Part shown: piece after piece, positions 1 through 10,468 of the stretch
How the letters are laid out: each line of letters opens with the position of its first letter
Numbering within the stretch: the stretch's first letter is position 1
Assembly: GCF_000321225.1 (NCBI RefSeq)
Contig: NW_004451886.1
Span: forward strand, 241,361 to 305,360
Reading direction: 5' to 3'
Length of the DNA stretch: 64,000 bases
Source of the DNA: Odobenus rosmarus divergens
Taxonomy: Eukaryota > Chordata > Mammalia > Carnivora > Odobenidae
Program-made: the position numbers and the translations under genes
The notes under the pieces: model-generated
What the model saw: the letters and a program-made list of their open reading frames with translations, nothing else
What the model was told of the DNA's origin: nothing
Database searches by the model: none

Positions 1-63
1 ACAGAACTCTAAAATTTACTAGCTCTGATACCTTACATAAGTGATTTACTTTTTCTATTCAAG

Positions 64-190
64 ACTTTCCTTCTCTGTGAAATGGGAGAATAAATGCACC
101 TGTTTTCTAGATTGCTGTGAAGATTAAATGGGTTAGTTAATGTGAAGCAATTAGATCAGTGCCCAGGACACGGCACAACACTCATTACCC
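64..190 (+). repeat. MIR (tRNA-derived ancient SINE), central to 3' part
   Basis: The stretch reads like the MIR core: ctctgtgaaatgggagaata, then a 'gtgaagattaaatgggttag' block, then 'cagtgcccaggacacggcac', in the order expected for the sense strand. It is a diverged, non-autonomous pan-mammalian SINE with no coding capacity. The 5' tRNA-like part is absent or too decayed to see. Confidence 0.78.
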
Positions 191-886
191 AGTTAGTTGC
201 ATTAGCTTCTCTCATTTGGAAATAAATTGCTATCAGTATGCTCTTTTTAAAGAAAAGAGATCAGTGTCCAATTCACTAACCATTGTATTTAAAAAGGAAC
301 AAAAAATTGAACTTATAACTCTTGACTAAGTCTTCCATTAACACAAAAGTTAATTTAATACTGAGTTGAAAGTACACAATACCTTTAAGCTCATCGACCT
401 AAATTATACTAAATGGTAAATCATGATGTTTCTGCTAAGTGGTGTATCAAAAATGATAAAAGACGGTCATTAGGTTTTACAGCAACATTTTATAAGCTTT
501 GGGGAAATCCTGCTACAATTAAACAGAACTGAAAAGTCAAAGAAAGCAACTGCCAGTTTCAGATGTTTTTAAACTTTGCTTTATGTATTGAGTGCATATG
601 TATGCATTCATATAGTATCCAATCTCACTTACCCTTTAGCCTAAAATACTATTCAGTAAGAATTTATTTTTCTTCAGTTTTTCTGCATGAATAAATACTG
701 GTGAGATTGAGAAAATACTTTTCAAATTAATTCTGCATCATAACACATTGTGCTTAAAAGAGAAAAGCACCAGGCAGTTAATAATGTGAATCCAAAATCA
801 ATGGAGTAAAAAAAGCAAGAAGTTGATGCGTGCAACTGATTATAGAGACCGGGGTGTCATAGTTGGTTCCCAGAGTTAGATTAAAT
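191..886. other. AT-rich stretch, nothing recognised
   Basis: No repeat head, tail or open frame of note was recognised. The base composition is AT-rich with short A and T runs, as in most of the window. It may hold decayed repeats beyond detection by eye. Confidence 0.5.
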
Positions 887-1018
887 ATTGTATTTAAAAG
901 GTTGAAATTATAAATTATTTTTATTCCTTAATAATTTATTATTTAGATTTTCATTGTATTTAAAAGGTTGAAATTATAAATTATTTTTATTCCTTAATAA
1001 TTTATTATTTAGATTTTC
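887..1018. repeat. Perfect 66-bp tandem duplication
   Basis: Positions 887-952 and 953-1018 are identical over all 66 bases. The unit starts attgtatttaaaaggttg and ends tttattatttagattttc. It is AT-rich and carries no gene. The absence of any difference means either a recent duplication or an assembly slip. The flanking bases differ (t before the first copy, c before the second), so this is exactly two copies. Confidence 0.97.
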
Positions 1019-2224
1019 AGAATCATTCTATCAGTAAAATGTTTTTGGACACCAGAAAAATTATGATTTATGGATCATTTTCTGCTTTTACTTTGTTATC
1101 TCCAGAAATCTTTAGAGACCAGTTTGTGCCCTTCCTGGCTTAAAGATTATTCTACCATTACACCTTTCAAATATCGTGAGAAGCAGCTGACTGAAATGCA
1201 TTACTGTTCTGAAACACCATTCACGTTTATTTTATAATATTTTCTTATGCTATTTTGAGTGATTTTGTTTCAACCTCCTATTAACTTTCAAAACAAAGTA
1301 AAACAGATTATAAGCATTTTACTCCACAGTTCTAAGAAAGAACACAATCTGGATTTTATTTATGCATAGATTTGTTGATTGAATCCAGAAGTGGAAGGAT
1401 CCAGAATCCATCTCATCCAACCACCTTGATTTACTCCATTCTAAACTCATTCCCTGATTTAAAAAGATGGCTCAGAAGCATGCTAATTGTTCTATCCTAC
1501 CTCAAACCCTCAAATCCATCCTCGGATGGCCCACGCTCCCTACCTCTCTATGCCCCCCTCAGGCTGGGACACAGCTTCGGGTCTCCTGTCCTGTCCAGGC
1601 CTTTGGGGACCAGGTCCCTCAGCTATAGGGCCAGCCCTGTACTCCCCCTAACCTGGTGGGATCTGATTTCTCAAACCATTCCTGCCGATCCCAGTTCTCA
1701 GCAGCTCAAACTTTCCCCTCTATTTTTAGCACATTCCCAAAGACAAGTCTTGGTCCTGCAGCAGAGCAGAGGAGAACTGCACTGTTGACAATTAATTTTT
1801 AGCCTATTCCCCCTATTTTGATTATAACCAGTAATTATACTGGACTTTGCCATGCTCCGGGGGTCACTGGGTTTCTCTCTGACAGGAGCTAAAACAAAAG
1901 TCTGAGATGCTTCTGCTCCAGCCATTTTCTCAGACTGTACTTGTATTTCTCAGGCTGAATTCCTCTCCTTTGGATAGTACTATGTTGCCAGAGAATTACC
2001 ACAATTTGCGATTATCCCTTCCTATCAACTGTTCTTATAGAAATGTAGACCAAGAAAAATAAGGTGAGTTATCCAAATTAATTGGCAATTATGAATATGA
2101 ATGATAGTTTTATGTTACATTATCAATTGATCCATTTTGATAATAATAATGTTGACTAAAGAGGAAGCTAGTAAGTCACATAACCAGAACATATGAAGCA
2201 ATGTTGTATTTACCATTGGATTAT
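1019..2224. other. Unassigned; contains a GC-richer block at about 1380-1790
   Basis: Most of this stretch is AT-rich and featureless. The block from about 1490 to 1790 is clearly richer in C and G than its surroundings and carries one open frame of 138 codons (1372-1788, plus strand). Its product is Pro/Ser/Leu-rich with no domain I recognise, and the frame lacks plausible splice context. An old LTR or retrovirus internal fragment is possible but I could not name one. Confidence 0.4.
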
Positions 2225-3090
2225 TTTAATTAAATTTTTTATATTAAGATGATTGTAGATTCATATGGGGTTGTAGAAAAATAATGCAGAGAGGTATGTA
2301 TCTTTTACTTGGTGTCCTCTAATAGTTACATCTTGGAAAACAGTAGTACAATATCACAGCCAAAATATTGACATTGATATGGTCAAGATACAGAACATTT
2401 CTGTCATAAAAATCAGTGGTGTTACGCCAAAGTCCCCTCTGCCCTTCTTTCTCACCTTCCCTCCAGTCCTTAACCCCAGCAACCATAATCTGTTTTCCAT
2501 TTAATTTTTCTTATTTCAAGAATGTTCTATACATGGAATCATACAGTAAATAACCTTTTGGAATTGGCTTTGTTTCAGTCAGCATAGATCTCTGGGTATT
2601 TACCCAGGTTGTTGCTTGTATCAGTAATTTTCCTTTTGATTGCTGAATAGTAGTCCATGATATGTATGTACCACGGGATGCTCAAGCAACCATCTGTTAA
2701 GGAGCATCTGAGCTGTTTCCAATTTTAGCTACTGTGAATAAAGCTGCTACAAACATTCCTGAGAGCATTTCGTGTGAACATAAGCTTTCATTTCTCTGGG
2801 TTAAAGTCCTAGAAGGGTAACTGCTGGGTGATATATTTAGTTTTTTTATTTTTTTAAGACAATGCCAGTTTTTCAATGGGGCTATACCAGTTTACATTCC
2901 CATCATCAAGGTGTGAGTGACCCCATTTCTCTGTATCCTCACCAGCATTTTTCACTGTCAGCATGTTTTATTTTTGCTATTATGATCGGTGTGTAGTGAT
3001 ATCCTACTGTGGCTTTAATCTTATTTCCCGAATGCTCCTGATATTAAACCTATTTCCAGGTACTTATTTACCATCTGTATATACCTTTTG
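2225..3090 (-). mobile_element. Old LINE-1 fragment, 3' end of ORF2 plus 3' UTR, antisense
   Basis: On the plus strand the sequence follows the reverse complement of the L1 3' region. There is a 'ttctatacatggaatcatac' block, then a block resembling 'gaatagtagtccatg', then 'gtgaataaagctgctac', 'ttacattcccatcatcaagg' and 'tgtatcctcaccagcattt'. This is the usual antisense L1 order of 3' UTR then distal ORF2. It is riddled with stops and cannot encode reverse transcriptase. Divergence suggests an ancient L1M-type element. Confidence 0.8.
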
Positions 3091-3099
3091 GTGAAATGT

Positions 3100-3960
3100 C
3101 TGCTTTAAAATATTTGCCAGATAATTCTAACATCTTTGTCATTCTGTTGTTGGCATCTGTTGCTTGTCATTTTCCATTCAAGTTCCATCCATTTTTTCAG
3201 GCTCTTGGTATGATGAGTGATTTTTCTATTGAAACCTGGACACTTTGTGTATTACTAGACTCCAGGTCTTCTTTAAGCCTTCTCTGGCTTCCTCTAAACT
3301 GCTCCAGTAGAGTTGGAGGGAGCAGAGCCTCCTTAACTGCCAAGGAGAGGTAGAAGTCTGTCCCCGTCAAGCTATACTGACACACCATAGGGAGAGGGAC
3401 TCATTACTGCTAGGCATGGATGGGGGTTCCAGATCCTCAATAGACCTCCACTGAACTTCCCTGGCTGGGGGGGAGGAGGGCTTCTTTCCTGCATCCTACC
3501 TGGTCTCCTCTGACATGTCCTGGGTGGGGGGCAAGGCAGTGGCAAAGATAACCTAGAGAAGCGACTCTCCCCTAGGTTTGCTCTGCCACCACCCAGCTGG
3601 GAGAGGGAGGGGTGCCTCCTTCCTTCTAAGAGTGGGGAAGAAAGTCCAGGTTCCCCAAGTAATTTACAAGGACATTATGCAGGCAGAGAGTTTCATTATC
3701 TGGTTTCCCACTTGGCCTTCCTGGAGCGAAGCAGATGAGAGGGCTGGGGCTCCTGGCAAATCTACATCTGCTGTCGGGCTCTTTCTGGTAGGGATCCTCC
3801 AACCTCTGTTTTGTGTGGAGTAGAACAGCTGCTGTCTAACATTTCTCTCTTGCTACACTGAGGTCCTTTAGCTAAAGAGAGCAGGTGTTGTTGGGGAGGT
3901 TACTGGCTGCTGGAATATAAGAGGCAAAAGGTAAAAAATAAAAATCAAACCAGGGGATTC
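3100..3960. repeat. Probable ancient L1-type 3' UTR or related GC-richer repeat
   Basis: The block contains 'attgaaacctggacacttt', 'cttctctggcttcctctaaa' and repeated 'actcattactgctaggcatg'-like phrases with G-rich runs. I associate this pattern with the 3' UTR of old mammalian L1 elements, but I cannot name the subfamily or fix its orientation. Short open frames at 3096-3353 and 3578-3823 have no recognisable domain and are taken as chance. It directly adjoins the antisense L1 on its left. Confidence 0.42.
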
Positions 3961-4606
3961 TCCCGTGCATTATTCCTTGAGTCCGGGGTCCCAAGTCAGT
4001 CCATTTTGCTAACTTCTGTCCACTTTTCATTCTTTTTTCAACAAGTAAACCTCAGTTTTAGCTAAGAAATATTACTGACAGAAGTATGTTGTTTATACAT
4101 TTGGTCTATTTGTAATAATAATATAATAAAAAAATGATAAAGAGCAAGCTACATAACTATATTTTATTCACTACTGGATTTTAAGTTTATTTTCACCCAG
4201 ATCTTTCTTGGAGATGGCATACTAACTAATCTAATAAGAACTACAAGTCCATTTATGTCTGAGCAGGATTTAGCCAGAAGTTAAATCACCATCAAACTAT
4301 GGACCTTGAAGGTTTAGTTGGTTAGACTCCCAACTGACTCTAGACCCTCCGTCCAGGGTTTGAAGATTTTCCTGGTACATAAGTGAGCAAGGTCAGTATC
4401 ATGTGGGAAATTACCCTGAAGCAATACTAGCTTCCAACACCAGCCTCCACACTACCAGGTAAGCTACCCCAGAGACCAAAGAAATGGAAAGCTTATAAAC
4501 CCAAATAAAATGCTCAAATCACACTGTTTATTAAATGAATTTTATCACACAGCAAGAAGCAAAAGAGAGATGAGGTGAGGTAACACACTTAGGATAGCAT
4601 GAAAGT
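3961..4606. other. Unassigned AT-rich stretch
   Basis: No repeat family, RNA gene or coding frame was recognised between the old L1-related block and the SINE pair. Confidence 0.45.
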
Positions 4607-4789
4607 GGGGTAGCTAGGTGGTGCCGTTGGTTAAGCATCTGACTCTTGGCTTCTGCTCAAGTCATGATTTTGGGATTGTGGGATCAAGCTCCAGGAAACG
4701 GGGAGTCTTAGTGAGGAGACTACTTGAGATTCTCTCTCCCCCTCTGCCCCTCTCCTCTTCTCTCTCTAAATAAATAAATTTAAAAAAAG
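4607..4789 (+). mobile_element. Can-SINE (tRNA-Lys derived), diverged
   Basis: A head of the form ggggtagctaggtggtgccg is followed by the tRNA-like 'gttaagcatctgactcttgg' and 'caagtcatgatt', a TC-rich body, and the tail aaataaataaatttaaaaaa. Several CpG and head positions have drifted, so this is one of the older copies. It is non-coding and would have been mobilised in trans by L1. Another SINE follows directly downstream in the same orientation. Confidence 0.88.
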
Positions 4790-4791
4790 GA

Positions 4792-4983
4792 GGGGGCGAC
4801 TGAGTGGCTCAGTCAGCTGAGCTGAGTCTGCCTTCAGCTCAGGTCATGATCCCAGGGTCCTGGGATTGAGCCCCGAGTCGGGCTTCCTGCTTCTCCCTCT
4901 CCCTCTGCTGCTCCCCCTGCTTGTGTTCTCTTGCTCTCTCTGTCAAATTAATAAATAAATAAAATCTTCACAAAAAAAAAAAA
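4792..4983 (+). mobile_element. Can-SINE, head-to-tail with the preceding copy
   Basis: The element starts gggggcgactgagtggctca, carries 'gctcaggtcatgatcccagg', a TC-rich body, and ends in 'taaataaataaaatcttc' plus an A run. It abuts the A-rich tail of the upstream SINE with no spacer, as expected if it integrated at that tail. Confidence 0.94.
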
Positions 4984-6158
4984 GATACTATGCAAATGGT
5001 TAAAAGTCCTCACTACCGTGATCTGTTTTTACACAAATTTCCTGTGTTCTGTTTTTCTCTCTGATACATTAACTTCCCCTGTGGCAGGTGTGGTTACAAG
5101 CAACAGAGTTGATGTTTGAGCAAGGGGCCCACAGAGAAAGTTCTCCAGGTCAGCATGCTATCAGAGAGATGCAGGGGCAAGTATATGAGGCTACCACGGT
5201 ATCTTGTCATCAGCTTGCTGAACAGCCATGGGTTTTATTTACACTTCTTGGATGGAGCACATGTAGAGTCAGAACAGGAACATAGTAAGTGACATCAATG
5301 GGTGGCTGATTTAGGAGAGAGATGGCTCTCAGTCCAGAAATGGCAGGACCAGCTCTTGTTCCTTCCATCTCTTTCTATCATCAACCCTTTTGTTTGTTCT
5401 GCCATAGTATCCACTGACACTATTTTTGGCACATTTCTCATATTATTAACTTATTGTTTGTACTTATATCAATTCTGTTCTTATTTTAGAAGCTACTAGC
5501 TTCTTTATTATGTATGTCTGCCATTTACTATACATTGTGCCTATAATTCATAAACTACCAGCTTATATACTATGTAAAACCCATATTTCTTATAAGTCTA
5601 TCACAACTTGTTTGATTTTCTTGTCTTTATCGGAGTTGAATATCCTCAAACAATACAGCAAGTTCAGATCATCTTAGTGATCCTTCTCGAGCCTCATCAG
5701 GCAACAGCACAGACACCCGTTCAAAGGATCACATTTTAAGGAAATCAGGTATCAATCCAAGAATGCAAATTTAGAGACATTAACATATACATCCTGTAAA
5801 ATGTGTGCAGATTTAAATATATTTCTGATTTGTACTTTATTTTTTTTTTTTACCTTTTGTACCTTTAATATCTTACTATGTTAATGTAATAGGGTCTTCT
5901 GGGGGCATTACATAAAAGGCACCTCCAAGACAAGAAATTAAAGTTAAATCTAATCCTAAAGAAATAATAGCTTAATCTTTTTGAAACACTTATATCAACC
6001 TATGCTCAGTTTCAAAAAAAAAAAAAAGAGAAGAAAAGCAAAAAACCTAGGTTGGCAAACAGATATATTATATTTAAAAGACAACCTAGAAATTCTAGAA
6101 ATCAAGGTCTGCCATCAATAAGAGATATCAGGGGTAGAAATCTGGACTTCGATGGTGT
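4984..6158. other. Unassigned stretch between SINEs
   Basis: Nothing is recognised apart from homopolymer runs (T run near 5840, A run near 6017). Two 65-codon plus-strand frames (5088-5285 and 5302-5499) have no recognisable domain. Confidence 0.45.
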
Positions 6159-6487
6159 TTGACTGCAAATCTTTTTTTTTTTTAAGGTTTTATTTATTTA
6201 TTTGACAAAGAGCGAGACAGTGAGAGAGGGAACACAAGCAGGGGGAGAGGGAGAGGGAGAAGCAGGCTTCCCGCTGAGCAGGGAGCCCGATGTGGGGCTC
6301 GATCCCAGGACCCCGGGATCATGACCTGANNNNNNNNNNNNNNNNNNNNNNNNNNNNNNNNNNNNNNNNNNNNNNNNNNGCAGGGAGCCCGATGTGGGGC
6401 TCGATCCCAGGACCCCGGGATCATGACCTGAGCCGAAGGCAGATGCTTAACGACTGAGCCACCCAGGCGCCCTTGACTGCAAATCTT
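6159..6487 (-). mobile_element. Can-SINE, antisense, with 15-bp target-site duplications and an internal gap
   Basis: Perfect 15-bp duplications (ttgactgcaaatctt) lie at 6159-6173 and 6473-6487. Between them is an antisense SINE: T-rich tail, ttatttatttgacaaagagc, the body, 'gggctcgatcccagga', and a head ending cacccaggcgccc. The assembly has 50 Ns inside it. The perfect duplications and near-consensus head point to a fairly young insertion. Without the gap artefact the element would be about 197 bp. Confidence 0.96.
6330..6379. other. 50-N assembly gap flanked by a 52-bp duplicate
   Basis: Exactly 50 Ns. The 52 bases before the gap (6278-6329) are identical to the 52 bases after it (6380-6431), both starting gcagggagcccgatgtgggg. 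The two contig ends therefore probably overlap and the gap is spurious. Confidence 0.95.
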
Positions 6488-7384
6488 GTAACATAATTTT
6501 AAAATAATGATTCTCCTTTAATCTTGACTATTTAAATTTGGCTGAATAACAGATGCCCTACCTGATTGTATATCGACGTTGGTTAATTGGAACATTTAGG
6601 TGACATTGTAAATATTTAGCTGAACAACCATGAGTTTATTTTTAAAATGAGGTACAATTGTTCTCCTCAACCATTACTATGATTTACATAATGAGAGAAA
6701 CTACTGTGGGAAAATGTTAATATAGCATTTCTTTTTTTTCTATGACTATTTTGTTTCTGTGTAAAATATGGGGCTGGGAAGTGTATTATTTAGTTATGAC
6801 ATCTGAAACTGTCATCCAAATTGTAGAGTACATAAATTGGAATTGCAAAATTAGGAAGTGCCTACTGAGAAAAGAATAACAAGCAAGAAGCTTAGGAAAA
6901 TATGGGAAGAAAATTTTAAGCAGCAAAAGAACTTCCGGAAAAATACTAAACTTTGAAAAGAATTTGGAAGATATACTGTATTTCAAAACTAACAGATTCT
7001 TATCAAGATTTGACAGAGTAGAGTCACACAGTCTTGACAATGTGCACTTTAAGACCAACCTCAAATTTTTGTAGAGTCCTAATATAGACAATGTGCAAAG
7101 GACTTCATTTTGGTCCTTTTTGGATATCTTTTATTAGCTAAATAAAATTTAGTATATAAAGGCATAGAAAGTGAAAGAAGAAAGCTAGGTCTCTGCTGTT
7201 CTTTCCCAATAAGGTCCTTAGACTAAAAAAGTGACAGACATTTTAATTAGTACCCAGAAATGTTATTTCTTGTATCATTAGCATGGGGGAGGGGGCCACA
7301 TACCTTTGGGTAAATTCTAAGATATGCCATTTATATTTTGCAGTTTATATTTATATAAAGGAAGATAGGGTTCACTTCAGACTT
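6488..7384. other. Unassigned AT-rich stretch
   Basis: No repeat recognised. The 101-codon minus-strand frame at 6786-7091 is Leu/Phe/Ser-rich from AT-rich DNA, lacks any domain I know and is treated as chance. Confidence 0.45.
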
Positions 7385-7505
7385 CTCATATACTCATTTA
7401 GTAAATTAATATTTATATTGTGCTGATTATGTGCCAAGTGCTGTGCTAGGTTTTAGAGATAAAAGAGTGGGGAGAAGACAGGACACAATGCCCTGTGATG
7501 TGGAT
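7385..7505 (-). repeat. LINE-2 3' end, antisense
   Basis: The phrase 'gattatgtgccaagtgctgt' followed by 'gctaggttttagagataaaa' and a later 'gacacaatgccctg' is the reverse-complement order of the L2 3' end. Old, short and non-coding. Confidence 0.65.
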
Positions 7506-8119
7506 CTTTTGGCCAAATTGGGAATCTACATCAAGGTGGGGCTCCAGAACTTTTATTTGTGAACAGTCAATATTAAAAGTCCAAAGGGGTTTTTGTAGTA
7601 AAATAAAGATGTGGACAGAAAATGGAATCCATGTACTGTCCAGAAGAGACCAAGGGGCCCAATAAGCATGTGTTACTGAAGAGCAACGCAGCCCTGCCTA
7701 CCTTCTCCCATGGCATGCTCAGGGGAGACCAGGCTTCCCCTTGTTATCCCTTCCAGCTGGGTCTAGGAAATTTAGAGAGGTGAGGTCCTCCCTAGTGCTG
7801 AACTGTGACACTATAAGCCATGTTCTCTATATTTATACTTCAAAATAAATTAAAAATAAAAAGGTATATATCTTCTAAATTTTAAAATGGTCAATTTCAT
7901 TTTATTTGCTATTGAACATGGACTTCTGGCATTTGGGTTCTGTTCCAAATTTCAGGAAGGGGTTTCTGAAATTTAAAAATGAAATTGCATTAAAGTACGA
8001 GCTAAACTTCAGTGTCGGGAAATGAAACTGCCCTCAAGGGATGCACTGAATAAGGAAAATGTATTTTAAATTATTTGCCTATTTAGAGTTAAAGATATTA
8101 ATTGGAAGATATTAGGTCT
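7506..8119. other. Unassigned; ends in an A-rich tail near 7840-7862
   Basis: The stretch has ordinary composition with a moderately GC-rich part at 7670-7800, and ends in caaaataaattaaaaataaa near 7841-7860. The tail could mark a retroposed sequence on the plus strand, but I recognise no parent and see no target-site duplication. Confidence 0.35.
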
Positions 8120-8600
8120 ATACACTTGATTTCAGGTCTATACACTTCCAAAGCCCTTCATTGTTCTGTCAGTTTCTCTTTCTCTCTCTCTTTCTCTGAC
8201 TGCCGAGCTGGAACATTGGTCACCTCTTGCTCTGTTGGACTGGGACTTACACCACCAGCACTCCTGGTTCTTGAGCCTTCAGACTCAGACTAGAGCTATA
8301 CTTCTGGCCTTCTGGGTCTCTAGCTTGCAGATTACAGACTGTGGAACTTCTCAGCCTCCATAATCATGCAAGCCAATTCCTTATAATAAATATCTTTATG
8401 TATAGATATAGATAGATTTATATATATCCTATATATATTTATTATATAAAATATATATTATAATTATTAATATATACATATATTTATGTATTTTATATAT
8501 TACTTATATATAATATACAATTTATATATAAACATAACATATACTTATATGTTATGTTTATATATATATCTCTCTCCTATATATATACCATAATTTTCAA
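8120..8600 (+). repeat. Old interspersed repeat, 3' part with expanded AT microsatellite
   Basis: The segment 'cagcctccataatcatg' then 'caattccttataataaatat' is the 3' part of the same old repeat family that appears in reverse at 20208-20787 and 39822-40340. In this family an AT-rich simple repeat follows the aataaa-like signal; here it has grown to about 190 bp of TA-rich sequence (about 8398-8590). The terminal 'ctggagaaccctgactaat' part is missing. I do not assert a family name. Confidence 0.6.
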
Positions 8601-10310
8601 GCATAAGCTAAACTTGACAAAATATTTCTCTTCTGTAAAAAACATCCATGTCTCTAGAGATAATATTACATGACCTAATAACATTATATGACCTAAACAT
8701 GTTCTATTTTCTAAGTGTTATTTCCACTGCCAAAAAATATCCTTCTAAAAGTGGTTAGGATAATTCAAAAACTCATTTTTAGAAAAGAATAAATAATAGC
8801 ACTTTCATGATAATCAATATATACTACTAAAATAAAACAAACCATTTATCATGAATGTTCTTCCAGCTAGTTTAGATTCTAAAGATTTGCTGTTCAATTG
8901 CTAATCTTCCCACTGAAACTTTTAGCCTTCTTTAGCAGAGACAGACCTCTGGTTCTAAAATTATTTAAAAATAAAAAGCTCTGTTGAATTTGATTTTTAT
9001 TTTTAAAAAGCCTTGAACAAAAATGAAAAGAAATAATGTTCAACATGCAATTGCAACCAGAATGTAAATAAGTGCGCATAAGCCCCATTACTCAGTACTA
9101 ACTTGAGGAAATTCTCAAGGTTTGAAGTGTTTAACATTGTACAGTATGTGAATAAAGTGCTATACACACACAAATATATTTAATTTTAATTAAGGATACA
9201 ATTTAGACAGGCGTCCAAGTTTGCAGAAAGGTTGGGAGAGGGAAAGTTATTAGCTAGCCTGACTGATACATCTATTGAGATATAAAAACATGCTCACATA
9301 CATACATAATCACTAAGTATCCTTTACAAATTATGCAACCCTCGTTTGCACATTATGATTCTGCTTTGAAGATTCTCAACTGAAATTTTAAGTTTCCTTA
9401 CCTTACAATCCAATCGATAGCTTTAAATTCAACACAGTGCTTGGAAATCTAGGCATTAATCTGTCTCACATGTTCAATGTATATGAAATTCTTTGTTACG
9501 GAGCTATAAAGTGTGCAAAAATGTGGGCTCTTCTCTCCCTCTTAGTATTCTTCTGCCTAATTTAAGATGGTGTCTAAATTTTAACTGATGAACACTGAAA
9601 TGCCAAAGAAAAGATAGAGAAAAAAAAAGAAACAATATTGTCAAAAAAGAACAGTTTAAGAATTCTCTGAGAACTTTAACCTAGAGTGCTGGATATTCGA
9701 GGAAAGAAAGAAATCTGTGAAACTAATGAGTCTGTCCTCCTGCCTTAAATTATAGGCAGTAATTCAAAAGTCAAAATTATATTTAATTAGTAACCAGTCC
9801 TCATGTACCAAAGCTTTGAAAACTCAACTTTTCCAAACTCAATGTAATTCAGGTAATAAATTTTATAACTCAAGGATTATATATTCCACCAGTTGGCAAT
9901 ATAAATCTATTTAGCTATTACTCAGGATGCTAATCCTTCTGTCTGTGCTAAAAGCATTGGCTTAAGCAATTAAGTGATACATGTTTAAGAGTCTTTAAAG
10001 TATGACATAATTAATTTTTTATTTCTATAAGAATTCTATTTTCTCATTATATTTGATTTACATTTTCTCCATTAAATCAAGGAACACATGCAAATTGTAA
10101 TTATAGTAATTAAGTTCTTATGAATAATAGTAAATCTATCAATAATATTAAATCAGTCAATATGTTTCTTTAGAATCTCATTAATTAAACGAATAAAAGA
10201 TTTTCTACCATAATTTATTGGGCTTAAGTAAAGCATTTTTGTGGGGATTTTTTTGTTTGTTTTTCTGTTTGGAGGAGATATGTGATGTTACTAAGAATAA
10301 ATTATAAAAG
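8601..10310. other. Unassigned AT-rich stretch, about 1.7 kb
   Basis: No SINE, L1, LTR or coding frame is recognised. Only short A/T runs occur. It is one of the longer repeat-poor pieces, which might reflect very old unrecognisable repeats or unique sequence. Confidence 0.45.
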
Positions 10311-10468
10311 GAGTGCCTGGGTGGCTGAGTCGGTTAGGCTACTGACTTTTTATTTTGGCTCAGGTCATGATCTCAGGTTTTGAGATGGAGCCCTGCATCG
10401 AGCTCCGTGCTGAGCATGGAGCCTGCTTAAGATTCTTTCTCCCTCTGCCCCTCCCCACCCCAAAAAAA
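10311..10468 (+). mobile_element. Can-SINE, diverged and shortened
   Basis: The head gagtgcctgggtggctgagt is followed by 'ggctcaggtcatgatctcag', 'gcatcgagctccgtgctgag' and 'ctttctccctctgcccctcc', then a short A run. The taaataaataaa tail is missing and the body is short, so it is an older copy. Confidence 0.87.
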
